A DNA stretch of 22,130 nt from NCBI GenBank assembly GCA_025362255.1, contig JANYGY010000244.1, positions 1 through 22,130 of the forward strand, written 5' to 3'. Shown here piece after piece: positions 1 to 7,650 of this stretch (position 1 is the stretch's first letter; every line of letters begins with the position of its first letter). Source of the stretch: Planctomycetales bacterium. GTDB taxonomy: Bacteria; Planctomycetota; UBA11346. Below the pieces are notes generated by a model. The model was given only the letters and a program-made list of their open reading frames with translations, did no database searches and had not been told where the DNA came from. The translations under genes were made by a program, and so were the position numbers.

Positions 1-1207
1 GGCGCACGGCGGCGATCACCGCCTCTGAAGTAGCTCCCTCGATGGGAGTTTCGCCGGCACCGTACACCGGCAGCAGCACGACCCGGTGGGCTTGGTCGAA
101 TGCAGCGACAAAATCCGCGAAACAATCGTGGGTGCGGGTGAAGCGATGCGGTTGGAACACCACGTGCACGCGCCCGCCGGCCAAGCGCGCGGCGGCGATC
201 GTGGCTCGGATTTCCGCCGGGTGATGGCCGTAATCCTCGACGATGCGCACCCCGGCGATGGTGCCGTGAAGGAGGAACCGGCGACGCACGCGCTCGCACG
301 AGGCGAGCGCCGCGAGGCGCGTGGCAGGGTGGGCGAAACGCGCCGCCGCCACCGCCATCAGGGCATTTGCAACCATGTGCGCACCGGGAATCGGCACGCA
401 GAGCTCGCCCAGATCTCGACCATGCAGCACTACCCGGCAGCGGCTGCCGTCAGCGCCCAGCACCAGATCGACCGCATGGCAGTCGCCGGCCTCAAGGCCG
501 ACGCGCAGCACCGGCGCCGCCACGCCGGCAGTCACCCGGTCGCTGAAATCGCCGTAGGGCACCACCGCCAGGCCATCGGCTGGCAACTGCCGGAGCCACG
601 TGTTGAACGCCGACTCCAGATTCGCAAACGAGCCGTAATGGCGCAGGTGCTCATGGTCGAGATTGGTGACTACCGCGATCGTCGGATGGACGCCGGCGAA
701 GGAGCCATCGGATTCGTCGACTTCGGCGACGAACCAGCGGCCCTGGCCGATGCGCGCGCCGCCACCGCCCAAGGCCCCGACCGCGCCGCCGACCATGACC
801 ACCGGATCGGCCGCCGATTCGGCGAGCAGATGGCCGATGAACCAGGTGGTCGACGTTTTGCCGTGACTGCCTGAAATCGCGATCGTTGGAGTTTGGGCCA
901 TCAACGCGACCAGACAGGCGCCACGCCCCAGCACCCGGATGCCTGCCGCGCGCGCCGCCGTCAATTCGGGATGATCATCGGCGATCGCAGCGGTGTGGAT
1001 CACCAGATCGGCCTCACGCACATGACTGGCGTGGTGTCCAATGGCCACCGGCACGCCGCTCGCGATCAGCCGGCGGGTAGTCGCACTGGCGGCGCTGTCG
1101 CAGCCGCTGACGAGCGCCCCGCGCGCTTGCAGCAACGGCACCAGCGCTGACACCCCACTGCCGCCGATGCCCATGAGGTGCACGCGTTTGCCAGCGAATT
1201 CGCTCAT
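1..1207 (-). CDS. murC: UDP-N-acetylmuramate--L-alanine ligase MurC (3' end cut by window)
   Basis: MurC is the cytoplasmic ATP-dependent ligase that adds L-Ala to UDP-MurNAc, the first amino acid of the peptidoglycan stem peptide. My translation of the minus strand from ATG at 1207 gives 402 residues before the window edge. It shows an N-terminal nucleotide-binding glycine motif (GIGGSG, residues 13-18), the ATP loop SGSHGKTST (112-120), the EVDESDGSF motif (162-170) and TNLDHEHLRHYG near 181-192. In the C-terminal domain it shows DYGHHPAEI and FQPHRFTRT, the MurC forms of these motifs; the first is more often DYAHHP. Only the extreme C-terminus is missing. The start overlaps the murG stop by four bases (ATGA, 1204-1207), so translation is probably coupled. 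Identity is nearly certain from the HGKT and DESD motifs and the position after murG. Confidence 0.96.
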   Translation of the reverse strand, partial: MSEFAGKRVHLMGIGGSGVSALVPLLQARGALVSGCDSAASATTRRLIASGVPVAIGHHASHVREADLVIHTAAIADDHPELTAARAAGIRVLGRGACLVALMAQTPTIAISGSHGKTSTTWFIGHLLAESAADPVVMVGGAVGALGGGGARIGQGRWFVAEVDESDGSFAGVHPTIAVVTNLDHEHLRHYGSFANLESAFNTWLRQLPADGLAVVPYGDFSDRVTAGVAAPVLRVGLEAGDCHAVDLVLGADGSRCRVVLHGRDLGELCVPIPGAHMVANALMAVAAARFAHPATRLAALASCERVRRRFLLHGTIAGVRIVEDYGHHPAEIRATIAAARLAGGRVHVVFQPHRFTRTHDCFADFVAAFDQAHRVVLLPVYGAGETPIEGATSEAVIAAVR

Positions 1208-2379
1208 GATCCGGCTCGAATCGCAACCGGGATGGCCAGCGATCGAAGCAGGTTCCCGCGATGGGCGGCGCGCGCCGTGGCCTTGCGTTGTGCCCGGCCG
1301 ACGCGCAAGGGATCTGCGCCCGTTTTCGCACTGCGCGCGAGCACCAGATCGGCGACCCGTTCGGCCGCGTCTGGCCGCGCCAAGCTGCGCGCCTGCACGC
1401 CCAGGCGTGCCACCCGCGCTCGGTCGGTCGCCAGTGCCGCGATCAGCGTCGCGATGTCACCGGCGCGAGTGGTCGCCTGCGGCAGCAGCACCGCGCCACC
1501 AACGTCGGCCACCGCCTGGGCATTGGCGGTCTGATGGTCGTCAGCCGCCCACGGCAGTGGAATATAGAGCGCGCCGATTCCGGCGCAGCACAGCTCGGCC
1601 ACCGTGGTCGCGCCAGCGCGAGTCACCGCGATGTCGATGCGGTCGTAGAGACTGGGCATGTCCTGATAAAAGCCGTGGACCTCAGCGCGGATCCCGACCT
1701 CGGCGTAGATGTTGGCAACCCGGCCCTGATCTTCGACTCCGGCAAGATGGACCAGCTCGAGCCCGGGAATGCGCGCGAGATCCGCCGCCGCCATGACCAC
1801 CAGATCGTTGAGGCTTTTGGCCGCGAGGCTGCCGCCGACCACCAGCACGCGCAGCCCCGGCGACGTGCCCCGCGGGCGCGCGGCGATCGCGCGCACGGGA
1901 TTGCCCAGCAGGCGCACCTTCGCCGGCGGCAGTGCCTCGGCCGCACCGGCGAATTGAGTCACCACTGCGTCGGCGAATTTCGCCAGCAGTTGATTCGTGC
2001 GCCCGGCGCGCGCGTTCTGCTCCATCACGATCAAGGGCCGCCGATGCAACGGCGCGAGCAAACCTGGCAGCAAGGACGCATATCCGCCGAGCGCGACCAC
2101 CGCGCTCGGCGGGTTGGCCAACAGTTCGCGATGCACCGCCCACGCTTGGCGCAGCGAGCGCCACAGCCATCGGGGATCCGCCAGCCGTGGACGGGTCAGA
2201 CCCAATGGCAGCAGCGGAATCCCCGCTGCTGGCACCAATTTCGCCTCGATGCGTTCTGGATCGCCGATCCAGCGCACCCCGGAAATACCGCGCTGTTGCA
2301 GGGCTTTGGCCACTGCGAGTCCGGGCAACACGTGACCGCCGGTGCCGCCCCCGCAGAAGAGGATTCCGCCGGCTTTCAT
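1204..2379 (-). CDS. murG: UDP-GlcNAc transferase MurG (lipid II synthesis)
   Basis: MurG is a peripheral inner-membrane GT-B glycosyltransferase that moves GlcNAc from UDP-GlcNAc to lipid I, making lipid II. The 391-residue product has the N-terminal GGGTGGH loop (10-16), the acceptor-side segments GGYASLLPG and VMEQNARAGRTNQLL, and the C-terminal donor-domain signatures GGSLAAKSLND, TRAGATTVAEL and LPWAADDHQTANA, all matching the family in order. The length is slightly above the usual 350-370. The start chosen (ATG 2379) is the third of three ATG codons spaced 17 bases apart in a tandem repeat; the first two open six-codon ORFs ending in TGA that overlap the next ATG. The final TGA overlaps the murC start. 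Confidence 0.96.
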   Translation of the reverse strand: MKAGGILFCGGGTGGHVLPGLAVAKALQQRGISGVRWIGDPERIEAKLVPAAGIPLLPLGLTRPRLADPRWLWRSLRQAWAVHRELLANPPSAVVALGGYASLLPGLLAPLHRRPLIVMEQNARAGRTNQLLAKFADAVVTQFAGAAEALPPAKVRLLGNPVRAIAARPRGTSPGLRVLVVGGSLAAKSLNDLVVMAAADLARIPGLELVHLAGVEDQGRVANIYAEVGIRAEVHGFYQDMPSLYDRIDIAVTRAGATTVAELCCAGIGALYIPLPWAADDHQTANAQAVADVGGAVLLPQATTRAGDIATLIAALATDRARVARLGVQARSLARPDAAERVADLVLARSAKTGADPLRVGRAQRKATARAAHRGNLLRSLAIPVAIRAGS

Positions 2380-2424
2380 GACTGGCCTGTTTTCATGACG
2401 GACCTGTTTTCATGACGGACCTGT
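2374..2424. repeat. Three 17-bp tandem copies at the ftsW-murG junction
   Basis: Copies lie at 2374-2390, 2391-2407 and 2408-2424. The last two are identical and the first differs at two bases. On the minus strand every copy contains TCATGA, so each one recreates a stop-start overlap. ftsW stops at 2410-2412, and two mini-ORFs (2413-2393 and 2396-2376, MKTGPS and MKTGQS) precede the real murG ATG at 2379. Confidence 0.93.
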
Positions 2425-3645
2425 TTCCGGCAGCAGATTCAGATGCTTGGAGGACGTCTGCCAGCGGATCGCCTTTTGGGTTTTGATCACCGCGCCGCGT
2501 GGCATCAGCGAGGTCGCACCCGTCAGCGCCAGCTCGGTGGCGTTGGCGCGGGCCACCGCATCGAGGATGCCGATCAGCACCAGGCACACCGCCACCGACG
2601 AGCCGCCATAGCTGATGAACGGCAAGGTCATGCCCTTGGTCGGCACCGACCCGGTGACCACTAGCATGTTGCCGAACGCCTGGAAGCCGATGACCATCGT
2701 CGCCCCGACCGCGAGCAACCGGCGATGCAGATCGCGTGACTGGGCTGCGATGAACATGCCGACGCAGATCAGTCCGAGATAGACCCCCGCCAAGCCCAGG
2801 CCGCCGATCATGCCGAATTCCTCGCACACCACGGCGTAGATGAAATCGGTGTGTTTTTCCGGGACGAATCCGAGTTTCGATGAACCCTCGCCAAGGCCGA
2901 CGCCCCACAGGCCACCACTGCCAATGGCGATGAACGACTGCTTGAGGTGATACGCCGTCGGGCCGTCACCGGCGAGCGGATCCCAGAACGACAGCATCCG
3001 ATCACGGCGATAGCCGACCGACCACGCTGCCTGATAGGCGAGCAGCGGCAGGGCCATGCTGATGATGCCGAGGTACTGCCAGACTTTGACCCCGGCAAAG
3101 ATCAGCATCGCCGACAACACGACGCCCATGACCACCACCGAGCCGAGATCCTTGGTCAGGAAGACCAGGCCCGCGAGCACCCCGAAGCCGAGGAGGGGCA
3201 CGATGACGCCAAAGAACGTGGTCCGCACCAGATGGGGAAAGCGGGTGAAATACCAGGCGATGCCGATGACCACCGCGAGCTTGGCCAATTCTGCCGGCTG
3301 CAGATTGATCGGCCCGAGATCGATCCAGCGCTGGGCGCCATTGACCGTCCGCCCGATCGCCAGCACCGCGATCAGGGCCGCGATGGTCGCGCCCAACGCC
3401 AGGATCACCCAGCCCTGCTGACGCAAGCCATCGGTGCCGATGAAGCGCGCCAGGATCCACGCCCCGAGCACGCCGCAGGCCATCGCCAGCGCCTGCTTGT
3501 ACAGGAAGGCGTAGGTGATCGCGCCGGCCTCGACGTTCTTGGTGCCGGTCAAGGTCGCCGTGGTTGACGCGATCATGACCAGGCCGAAGCCGCAGAGGAG
3601 CGCCACCAAGGCCCACAGAATAAAACGTGGAATCATCGCATTCAC
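2410..3645 (-). CDS. ftsW: SEDS-family septal peptidoglycan polymerase FtsW
   Basis: FtsW is the polytopic SEDS glycosyltransferase of the divisome that polymerises lipid II together with its cognate class B PBP, here FtsI. The 411-residue product has about ten hydrophobic segments. Family signatures appear in order: QRWIDLGPINLQPAELAKL (105-123), GDGPTAYHLKQSFIAIGSGG (226-245), PEKHTDFIYAVVCEEFG (262-278, the extracellular segment that holds the Asp essential in SEDS polymerases), and TLPFISYGGSS (340-350). Its place next to mraY, murG and ftsI favours FtsW over RodA. The chosen start is GTG at 3645, which makes a GTGA overlap with the mraY stop; an in-frame ATG at 3636 is the alternative. 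The last codons run into the first copy of the 17-bp repeat. Confidence 0.95.
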   Translation of the reverse strand: MNAMIPRFILWALVALLCGFGLVMIASTTATLTGTKNVEAGAITYAFLYKQALAMACGVLGAWILARFIGTDGLRQQGWVILALGATIAALIAVLAIGRTVNGAQRWIDLGPINLQPAELAKLAVVIGIAWYFTRFPHLVRTTFFGVIVPLLGFGVLAGLVFLTKDLGSVVVMGVVLSAMLIFAGVKVWQYLGIISMALPLLAYQAAWSVGYRRDRMLSFWDPLAGDGPTAYHLKQSFIAIGSGGLWGVGLGEGSSKLGFVPEKHTDFIYAVVCEEFGMIGGLGLAGVYLGLICVGMFIAAQSRDLHRRLLAVGATMVIGFQAFGNMLVVTGSVPTKGMTLPFISYGGSSVAVCLVLIGILDAVARANATELALTGATSLMPRGAVIKTQKAIRWQTSSKHLNLLPETGPS

Positions 3646-4787
3646 CCGACTTTCAGCGCGGCGATGGCGAGCAACGCGAACAGCGCCGCAATGATCCAGA
3701 AGCGCAGGACGATCTTCGGCTCAGACCATCCCTTCATCTGAAAATGGTGATGGATCGGTGCACACAGGAAAATGCGCTTGCCGCCGCGCAGGCGGAAGCT
3801 CGCGATCTGCAACGCCACCGAGGTGGCTTCTAAAACGAAGATGAAGCCGACCAGCAGGACGAGAAATTCCTGCTTGGTGTTGAGCGCCGCCAAGCCGAGG
3901 AAACCACCCAGCGCCTGGCTGCCGGTGTCCCCCATGAAGACCTCGGCCGGACTGCAATTGAACCACAGGAAACCAAGGCACGCACCGGCCACCGCGGCGC
4001 AGGCGATCGCCACATCCTGTCCACCAGGGACGAAGAACGTGGTCAGGTACTGGGCCGCATCGACTCGTCCGACGAGGTACGCGATCACCGCGAAGGCGAG
4101 CGCGCTGATCACCATCGTGCCCGCCGCCAGACCATCCATGCCATCGGTGAAATTGACGCCGTTGGCACACGCGGTGGTGACGAACATCGCCCACAGCACC
4201 GAGCCGACTCCCAGGCCAAGCGCGTAGTGCAGACTGATGAACGGGATCCCGAGCTGATGGGTGCCGAGCGCGACCTGATAGGTGCCGCCGGATAATTCCT
4301 TGGCGTAACTCGCCGCGCCTGCCGGATTCAAGATATTCGCATAATGTGCTTCGATCAGGTACAGACCGATACCACAGCCGATCGCGGCGGTAAATTGGAT
4401 GCCGAGCTTGATGAACAGCGGCGTGCCTTTCGAGCCTTTGAAGATCTTCGTCCGATCGTCGAGAAAGCCGAGCAGGGCGAATGCCGCCAGGCCGAACAGC
4501 AGCAGCCACGTCCGCGGCGCGGTCAGATCGCACCACAACGCCATGGTCACGATGATGCACAGCACGATGCCCAAGCCGCCCATCGTCGGGGTGCCTTTTT
4601 TTCCTTCGCGCATCGCATCGACCACCGCGGCGCCTTGATTCTTCGCCCCCGATTCGCCGAACTTCATCCGCTTCAACCAGCGGATCAGGCCCGGCATCAG
4701 CAACAGCATCAGGCCGAATGACGTGGCCAACGCGGCGACGATGCGCAGCGTGACATTGAGATCGATGAACAGCAGAAGTTTCAACAC
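3642..4787 (-). CDS. mraY: Phospho-MurNAc-pentapeptide-transferase MraY
   Basis: MraY is the multi-pass inner-membrane enzyme that joins phospho-MurNAc-pentapeptide to undecaprenyl phosphate, giving lipid I. The 381-residue protein carries the paired aspartates in GFLDDRTK (D110, D111), NFTDGMDGLAAG (212-223), the MGDTGSQALGG loop (285-295) and the cytoplasmic HHHFQMKGWSEPKIV segment (346-360), all diagnostic of the family. Length matches the usual 320-380 range, with an expanded loop around residues 145-190. It starts at GTG 4787 and overlaps the murF stop by seven bases. The TGA overlaps the ftsW GTG directly, so the murD gene often found after mraY is absent here. Confidence 0.96.
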   Translation of the reverse strand: MLKLLLFIDLNVTLRIVAALATSFGLMLLLMPGLIRWLKRMKFGESGAKNQGAAVVDAMREGKKGTPTMGGLGIVLCIIVTMALWCDLTAPRTWLLLFGLAAFALLGFLDDRTKIFKGSKGTPLFIKLGIQFTAAIGCGIGLYLIEAHYANILNPAGAASYAKELSGGTYQVALGTHQLGIPFISLHYALGLGVGSVLWAMFVTTACANGVNFTDGMDGLAAGTMVISALAFAVIAYLVGRVDAAQYLTTFFVPGGQDVAIACAAVAGACLGFLWFNCSPAEVFMGDTGSQALGGFLGLAALNTKQEFLVLLVGFIFVLEATSVALQIASFRLRGGKRIFLCAPIHHHFQMKGWSEPKIVLRFWIIAALFALLAIAALKVG

Positions 4788-6262
4788 GCGCGGGTCCCGC
4801 CGGCCAGCAGGCCTTCAACCACGGTTTCGAGTCCCTGGGAGCGGCTGCCCTTGACCAGGATGGTCGTCGCTCCGCCTGCCATCAGCGCGTGCGCTCGGGC
4901 CACTGCCGCGGGTCGATCGCTGACAATGTCGACTGAACAGGTGACGGCGGCTGAGGTCGCGCCCTGGGCGATCAGGCGCTCGGCCCCGGCGAGTTCGCCG
5001 CGGCCCATGACCACCACCAGCGGAATGCGTAGACGCGCGGCTTCGGCGCCGACCTGCTGATGGCCCGCATCGTGCGCCGCGCCCAGCTCACCCATCGGCG
5101 CGAGAATCGCCAACCGCCGCCCGGGACAGCCGGCGAGCACCCGCAGACCCGCGATCATGCTCGCCGGGTTGGCGTTGTAGGTGTCATCGAGCACAAGATG
5201 CGCGCCGACCGTCTTCGGCACCAGCCGACCGGCCACCGGCTGCGCGCAGGACAAGCCGGCAAGAGCCTGCGCGGGAGTCACCCCAGCCGCCACCGCGGCG
5301 TGGAATGCGAGCGCGCCATTGGCCAGATTGTGCGCGCCGAGCAGGGCGATCTCGCACGAGCCGTGGGCCGTATCAAGCCGCACGCTGAGTTCGCCGACTA
5401 CGCCGCTGACCGCCAGATCAGCGCACCCGGTCGAGACCTCGGTATCATCAAGCAGCGTCAGCGGACGACTGCCAGCCGCCGCGCGGGCAATCGCGGTCAG
5501 CGCGCGCAGACCCTGGGCATCGGTGTGGCCGATTAGTCCATGCAGTCCCATGAACGCCCGGCCATCTGCCGGCAAGGCGGTGAAGACGCTGCATTCTTCG
5601 CGGGTGACGCCCGCGAGATCGCCGAAGCCGGCGAGGTGCTCGGGGCCGATGCTGGTGACCAGGGCGACCTCGGGCGCAACGCATGCCGCCAGCCCCGCGA
5701 CTTCGCCGGGGTGATTGGTGCCGATTTCGATCACTGCAAATGCGGCATCCGCCGGGGTCGCGAGCACGCTCAGCGGGACCCCGAGATGATTGTTCAGATT
5801 GCCCCGCGTCGCATGCACGATCAGGCCGCTGCCCGCGCAGGCGGCGCTGAGCAACGCCTTGGTCGTGGTCTTGCCGTTTGCGCCGCAGATCGCCAACCAG
5901 CGCGTGCGGGAAAACCGCTGGCGAAAGCGGCTGGCCAGAGCGAGCAGGGCAGCAGCGACATCCGACACCACCACCACCGGCACGGGCAAACCCAAGGGCC
6001 GCGTCGCCAGCACCAGCGCCGCGCCATCGCCGACTGCGCCCGCGGCGAAATCGTGGCCATCGACGCGCTCGCCGCGGATGCAGGCGAAGATGCAGCCAGC
6101 GGTCACCGTGCGACTGTCGAGCGCCGCGCCGTACACCGTGACGTCACGCGACGAGCCATGCCATTTTCCGCCGGTGATCGCCTCGGCTTCACCGGCTGTC
6201 AGTGGAAAAGCGGCAGGCTGACGCCCGGGAAACGGGTCGATGGAGGTCGTCGGCAGGCTCAT
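4781..6262 (-). CDS. murF: UDP-MurNAc-tripeptide--D-Ala-D-Ala ligase MurF
   Basis: MurF is the cytoplasmic ligase that adds the D-Ala-D-Ala dipeptide and completes the pentapeptide precursor. The 493-residue product has the Mur-ligase layout: an N-terminal UDP-binding domain with DSRTVTAGCIFACIRGERVDGH (split as DSRTVTAGCIF then GERVDGH, about 49-70), the ATP loop GANGKTTT (127-134), RGNLNNHLGVPLS (153-165), EIGTNHPGEV (179-188) and, in the C-terminal domain, DDTYNANPASM. The NNHLGVP and DTYNANP motifs separate MurF from MurC, MurD and MurE. The ATG at 6262 overlaps the TGA that closes the full murE frame at 6259, which argues that the murE reading frame normally extends to that point. Slightly longer than the usual 450. 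Confidence 0.95.
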   Translation of the reverse strand: MSLPTTSIDPFPGRQPAAFPLTAGEAEAITGGKWHGSSRDVTVYGAALDSRTVTAGCIFACIRGERVDGHDFAAGAVGDGAALVLATRPLGLPVPVVVVSDVAAALLALASRFRQRFSRTRWLAICGANGKTTTKALLSAACAGSGLIVHATRGNLNNHLGVPLSVLATPADAAFAVIEIGTNHPGEVAGLAACVAPEVALVTSIGPEHLAGFGDLAGVTREECSVFTALPADGRAFMGLHGLIGHTDAQGLRALTAIARAAAGSRPLTLLDDTEVSTGCADLAVSGVVGELSVRLDTAHGSCEIALLGAHNLANGALAFHAAVAAGVTPAQALAGLSCAQPVAGRLVPKTVGAHLVLDDTYNANPASMIAGLRVLAGCPGRRLAILAPMGELGAAHDAGHQQVGAEAARLRIPLVVVMGRGELAGAERLIAQGATSAAVTCSVDIVSDRPAAVARAHALMAGGATTILVKGSRSQGLETVVEGLLAGGTRAC

Positions 6263-7650
6263 GCCACGGCTCCGTTTCCGGTCAGCGAACGGACGAAAGC
6301 CCGGTCATCCCAGGCGCTGATCACGCCCTGGATATCCTGGGTGGTCTCGTGGCCCTTGCCGGCGACCACTACCACGCCCTTGGCACCGACGAAGGCTCTC
6401 GCCCGATGGATCGCCTGCGCGCGATCCGGCTCGCAGGCGTGGGCCTACGAGCCGACCCCGACCAGCACCTCAGCGGCGATCGCGTGCGGATCCTCACTGC
6501 GGCTGTTGTCGGTGGTCACGACTACGAAATCCGCCGCTGCCGCCGCCCGGCCCATCGGGGCGCGCTTGCCGGTGTCCCGATCTCCACCGCAGCCAAAGAC
6601 GATCGCCAACGGGGAATTGGGATGAGTCGCCCGCATCGCTGCGATCACCGCCGCGATCGATTCAGCGGTGTGCGCATAATCGACATAGGTCAGCGGCGCC
6701 CGCGCCAGCAATTCGAGGCGCCCGGGAATCGCCGGCATGCTGCGCAAACGCGCCAGAGCCACCGCGCGGGTGACGCCGACGGTTTCGACCAGCCGCAGGG
6801 CAGCGGCGGTGTTCCACAGATTGAAAACACCGGGCAACGGCGAGACGATGTTTTCTGCGGCAGCTTCAGCCGCAACTGCAGCGGCAGAAAGCGCGATGAC
6901 CTCGGCCCCGACGCAGGCGCCCGCATGCGCGAACAGGTGCGCGGAGGGATCATCGGCATTAATCACCAGCCGTGCGCCCGCACGCAGCAATTGCACGGCG
7001 CGCAATTTCGCCCCGATGTAGGCCACTTGGCTGCCATGATAATCGAGATGATCGTGGCCGATGCCGGTCACCGCCAACGCGGTCAATGGCAACCCCGCGA
7101 GCCGGAACTGGTCAGCGCCGTGGCTCGACACTTCGAGCGCGACCCCCGGACAGCTCGGCGGCAACCGCGCGAGAAAAGTATGCAGTTCTTCAGGCGGTGG
7201 CGTGGTCTGGCGATTGGGCGTCTCGCTGACGCCGTCGTGCCACCCGATGGTGCCGGTGCGCGCGGCGCCCGCGCCAAGCAGCCACCACACCAGATGAGTG
7301 ATCGTGGATTTGCCTTTGGTGCCGGTGGTCGCGAGCAGGGACGGACAGCGTTCATCAAGCCCATGCCACGCCGCGCTGGCGCGGGCGAACGACCACCGCG
7401 CGTGCGCGGTGGTCAGCTCGGCTTGCCCTTCGCGGGAGTCATCAGCGACGATCACCGCGCCCGCGGCGCGGGCCTGGGCCAGGTGCGCCCGCCGTTCGGG
7501 CGAGGCCTGCGCGACGTACGCCTGGCCACGGGCAACCGTGCGGCTGTCGCGACTGACTCCGGACAATGACGCCGGACAAGAACCCGTGAGGGCCTGTCCG
7601 CGGAACAGCCGGCCGCTAGGGATGCGTCGATCGGTGGCGCTCGCCATCAT
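6259..7650 (-). CDS. murE: UDP-MurNAc-dipeptide ligase MurE, interrupted by an in-frame TAG
   Basis: MurE adds the third stem-peptide residue (diaminopimelate or lysine) to UDP-MurNAc-L-Ala-D-Glu. From ATG 7650 the frame gives 401 residues with DSRTV (35-39), the ATP loop GTKGKST (110-116), EVSSHG, GVFNLWNTAAAL, VDYAHT (323-328), GCGGDRD (353-359) and DNSR (381-384). The Arg of the last motif is typical of diaminopimelate-adding enzymes, where the usual form is DNPR. A TAG then occurs at 6447-6445. The same frame continues for 61 codons that align with the MurE C-terminus, including DRAQAI and the GKGHE motif (431-435), and ends in a TGA overlapping murF. The stop could be a sequencing error, a true nonsense mutation or readthrough. 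The truncated 401-residue product (6445-7650) would lack the GKGHE contacts to the added amino acid. It overlaps the ftsI stop (ATGA, 7647-7650). Confidence 0.9.
6445..6447 (-). other. In-frame TAG inside murE
   Basis: The plus-strand bases cta at 6445-6447 read TAG in the murE frame, codon 402. The distance to the closing TGA (6259-6261) is exactly 62 codons, so no frameshift is involved. Upstream residues are VLVGVGS and downstream residues are AHACEPDRAQAI, a poorly conserved loop between the DNPR-type and GKGHE motifs. A single substitution from CAG, GAG, AAG, TCG, TTG, TGG, TAC or TAT would explain it. Confidence 0.93.

Noticed and set aside
86..874. Long plus-strand open frame of 262 codons at the left edge
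   Set aside because: It is antisense to murC, whose motifs are unmistakable. High GC opens long false frames on the opposite strand here.
2374..2424. CRISPR-like array
   Set aside because: The copies are directly adjacent with no spacers, and the same applies to the other short arrays.
6259..6447. Frameshift as the cause of the murE interruption
   Set aside because: The downstream 61 codons are in exactly the same frame, so a substitution (or a true TAG) explains it, not an indel.
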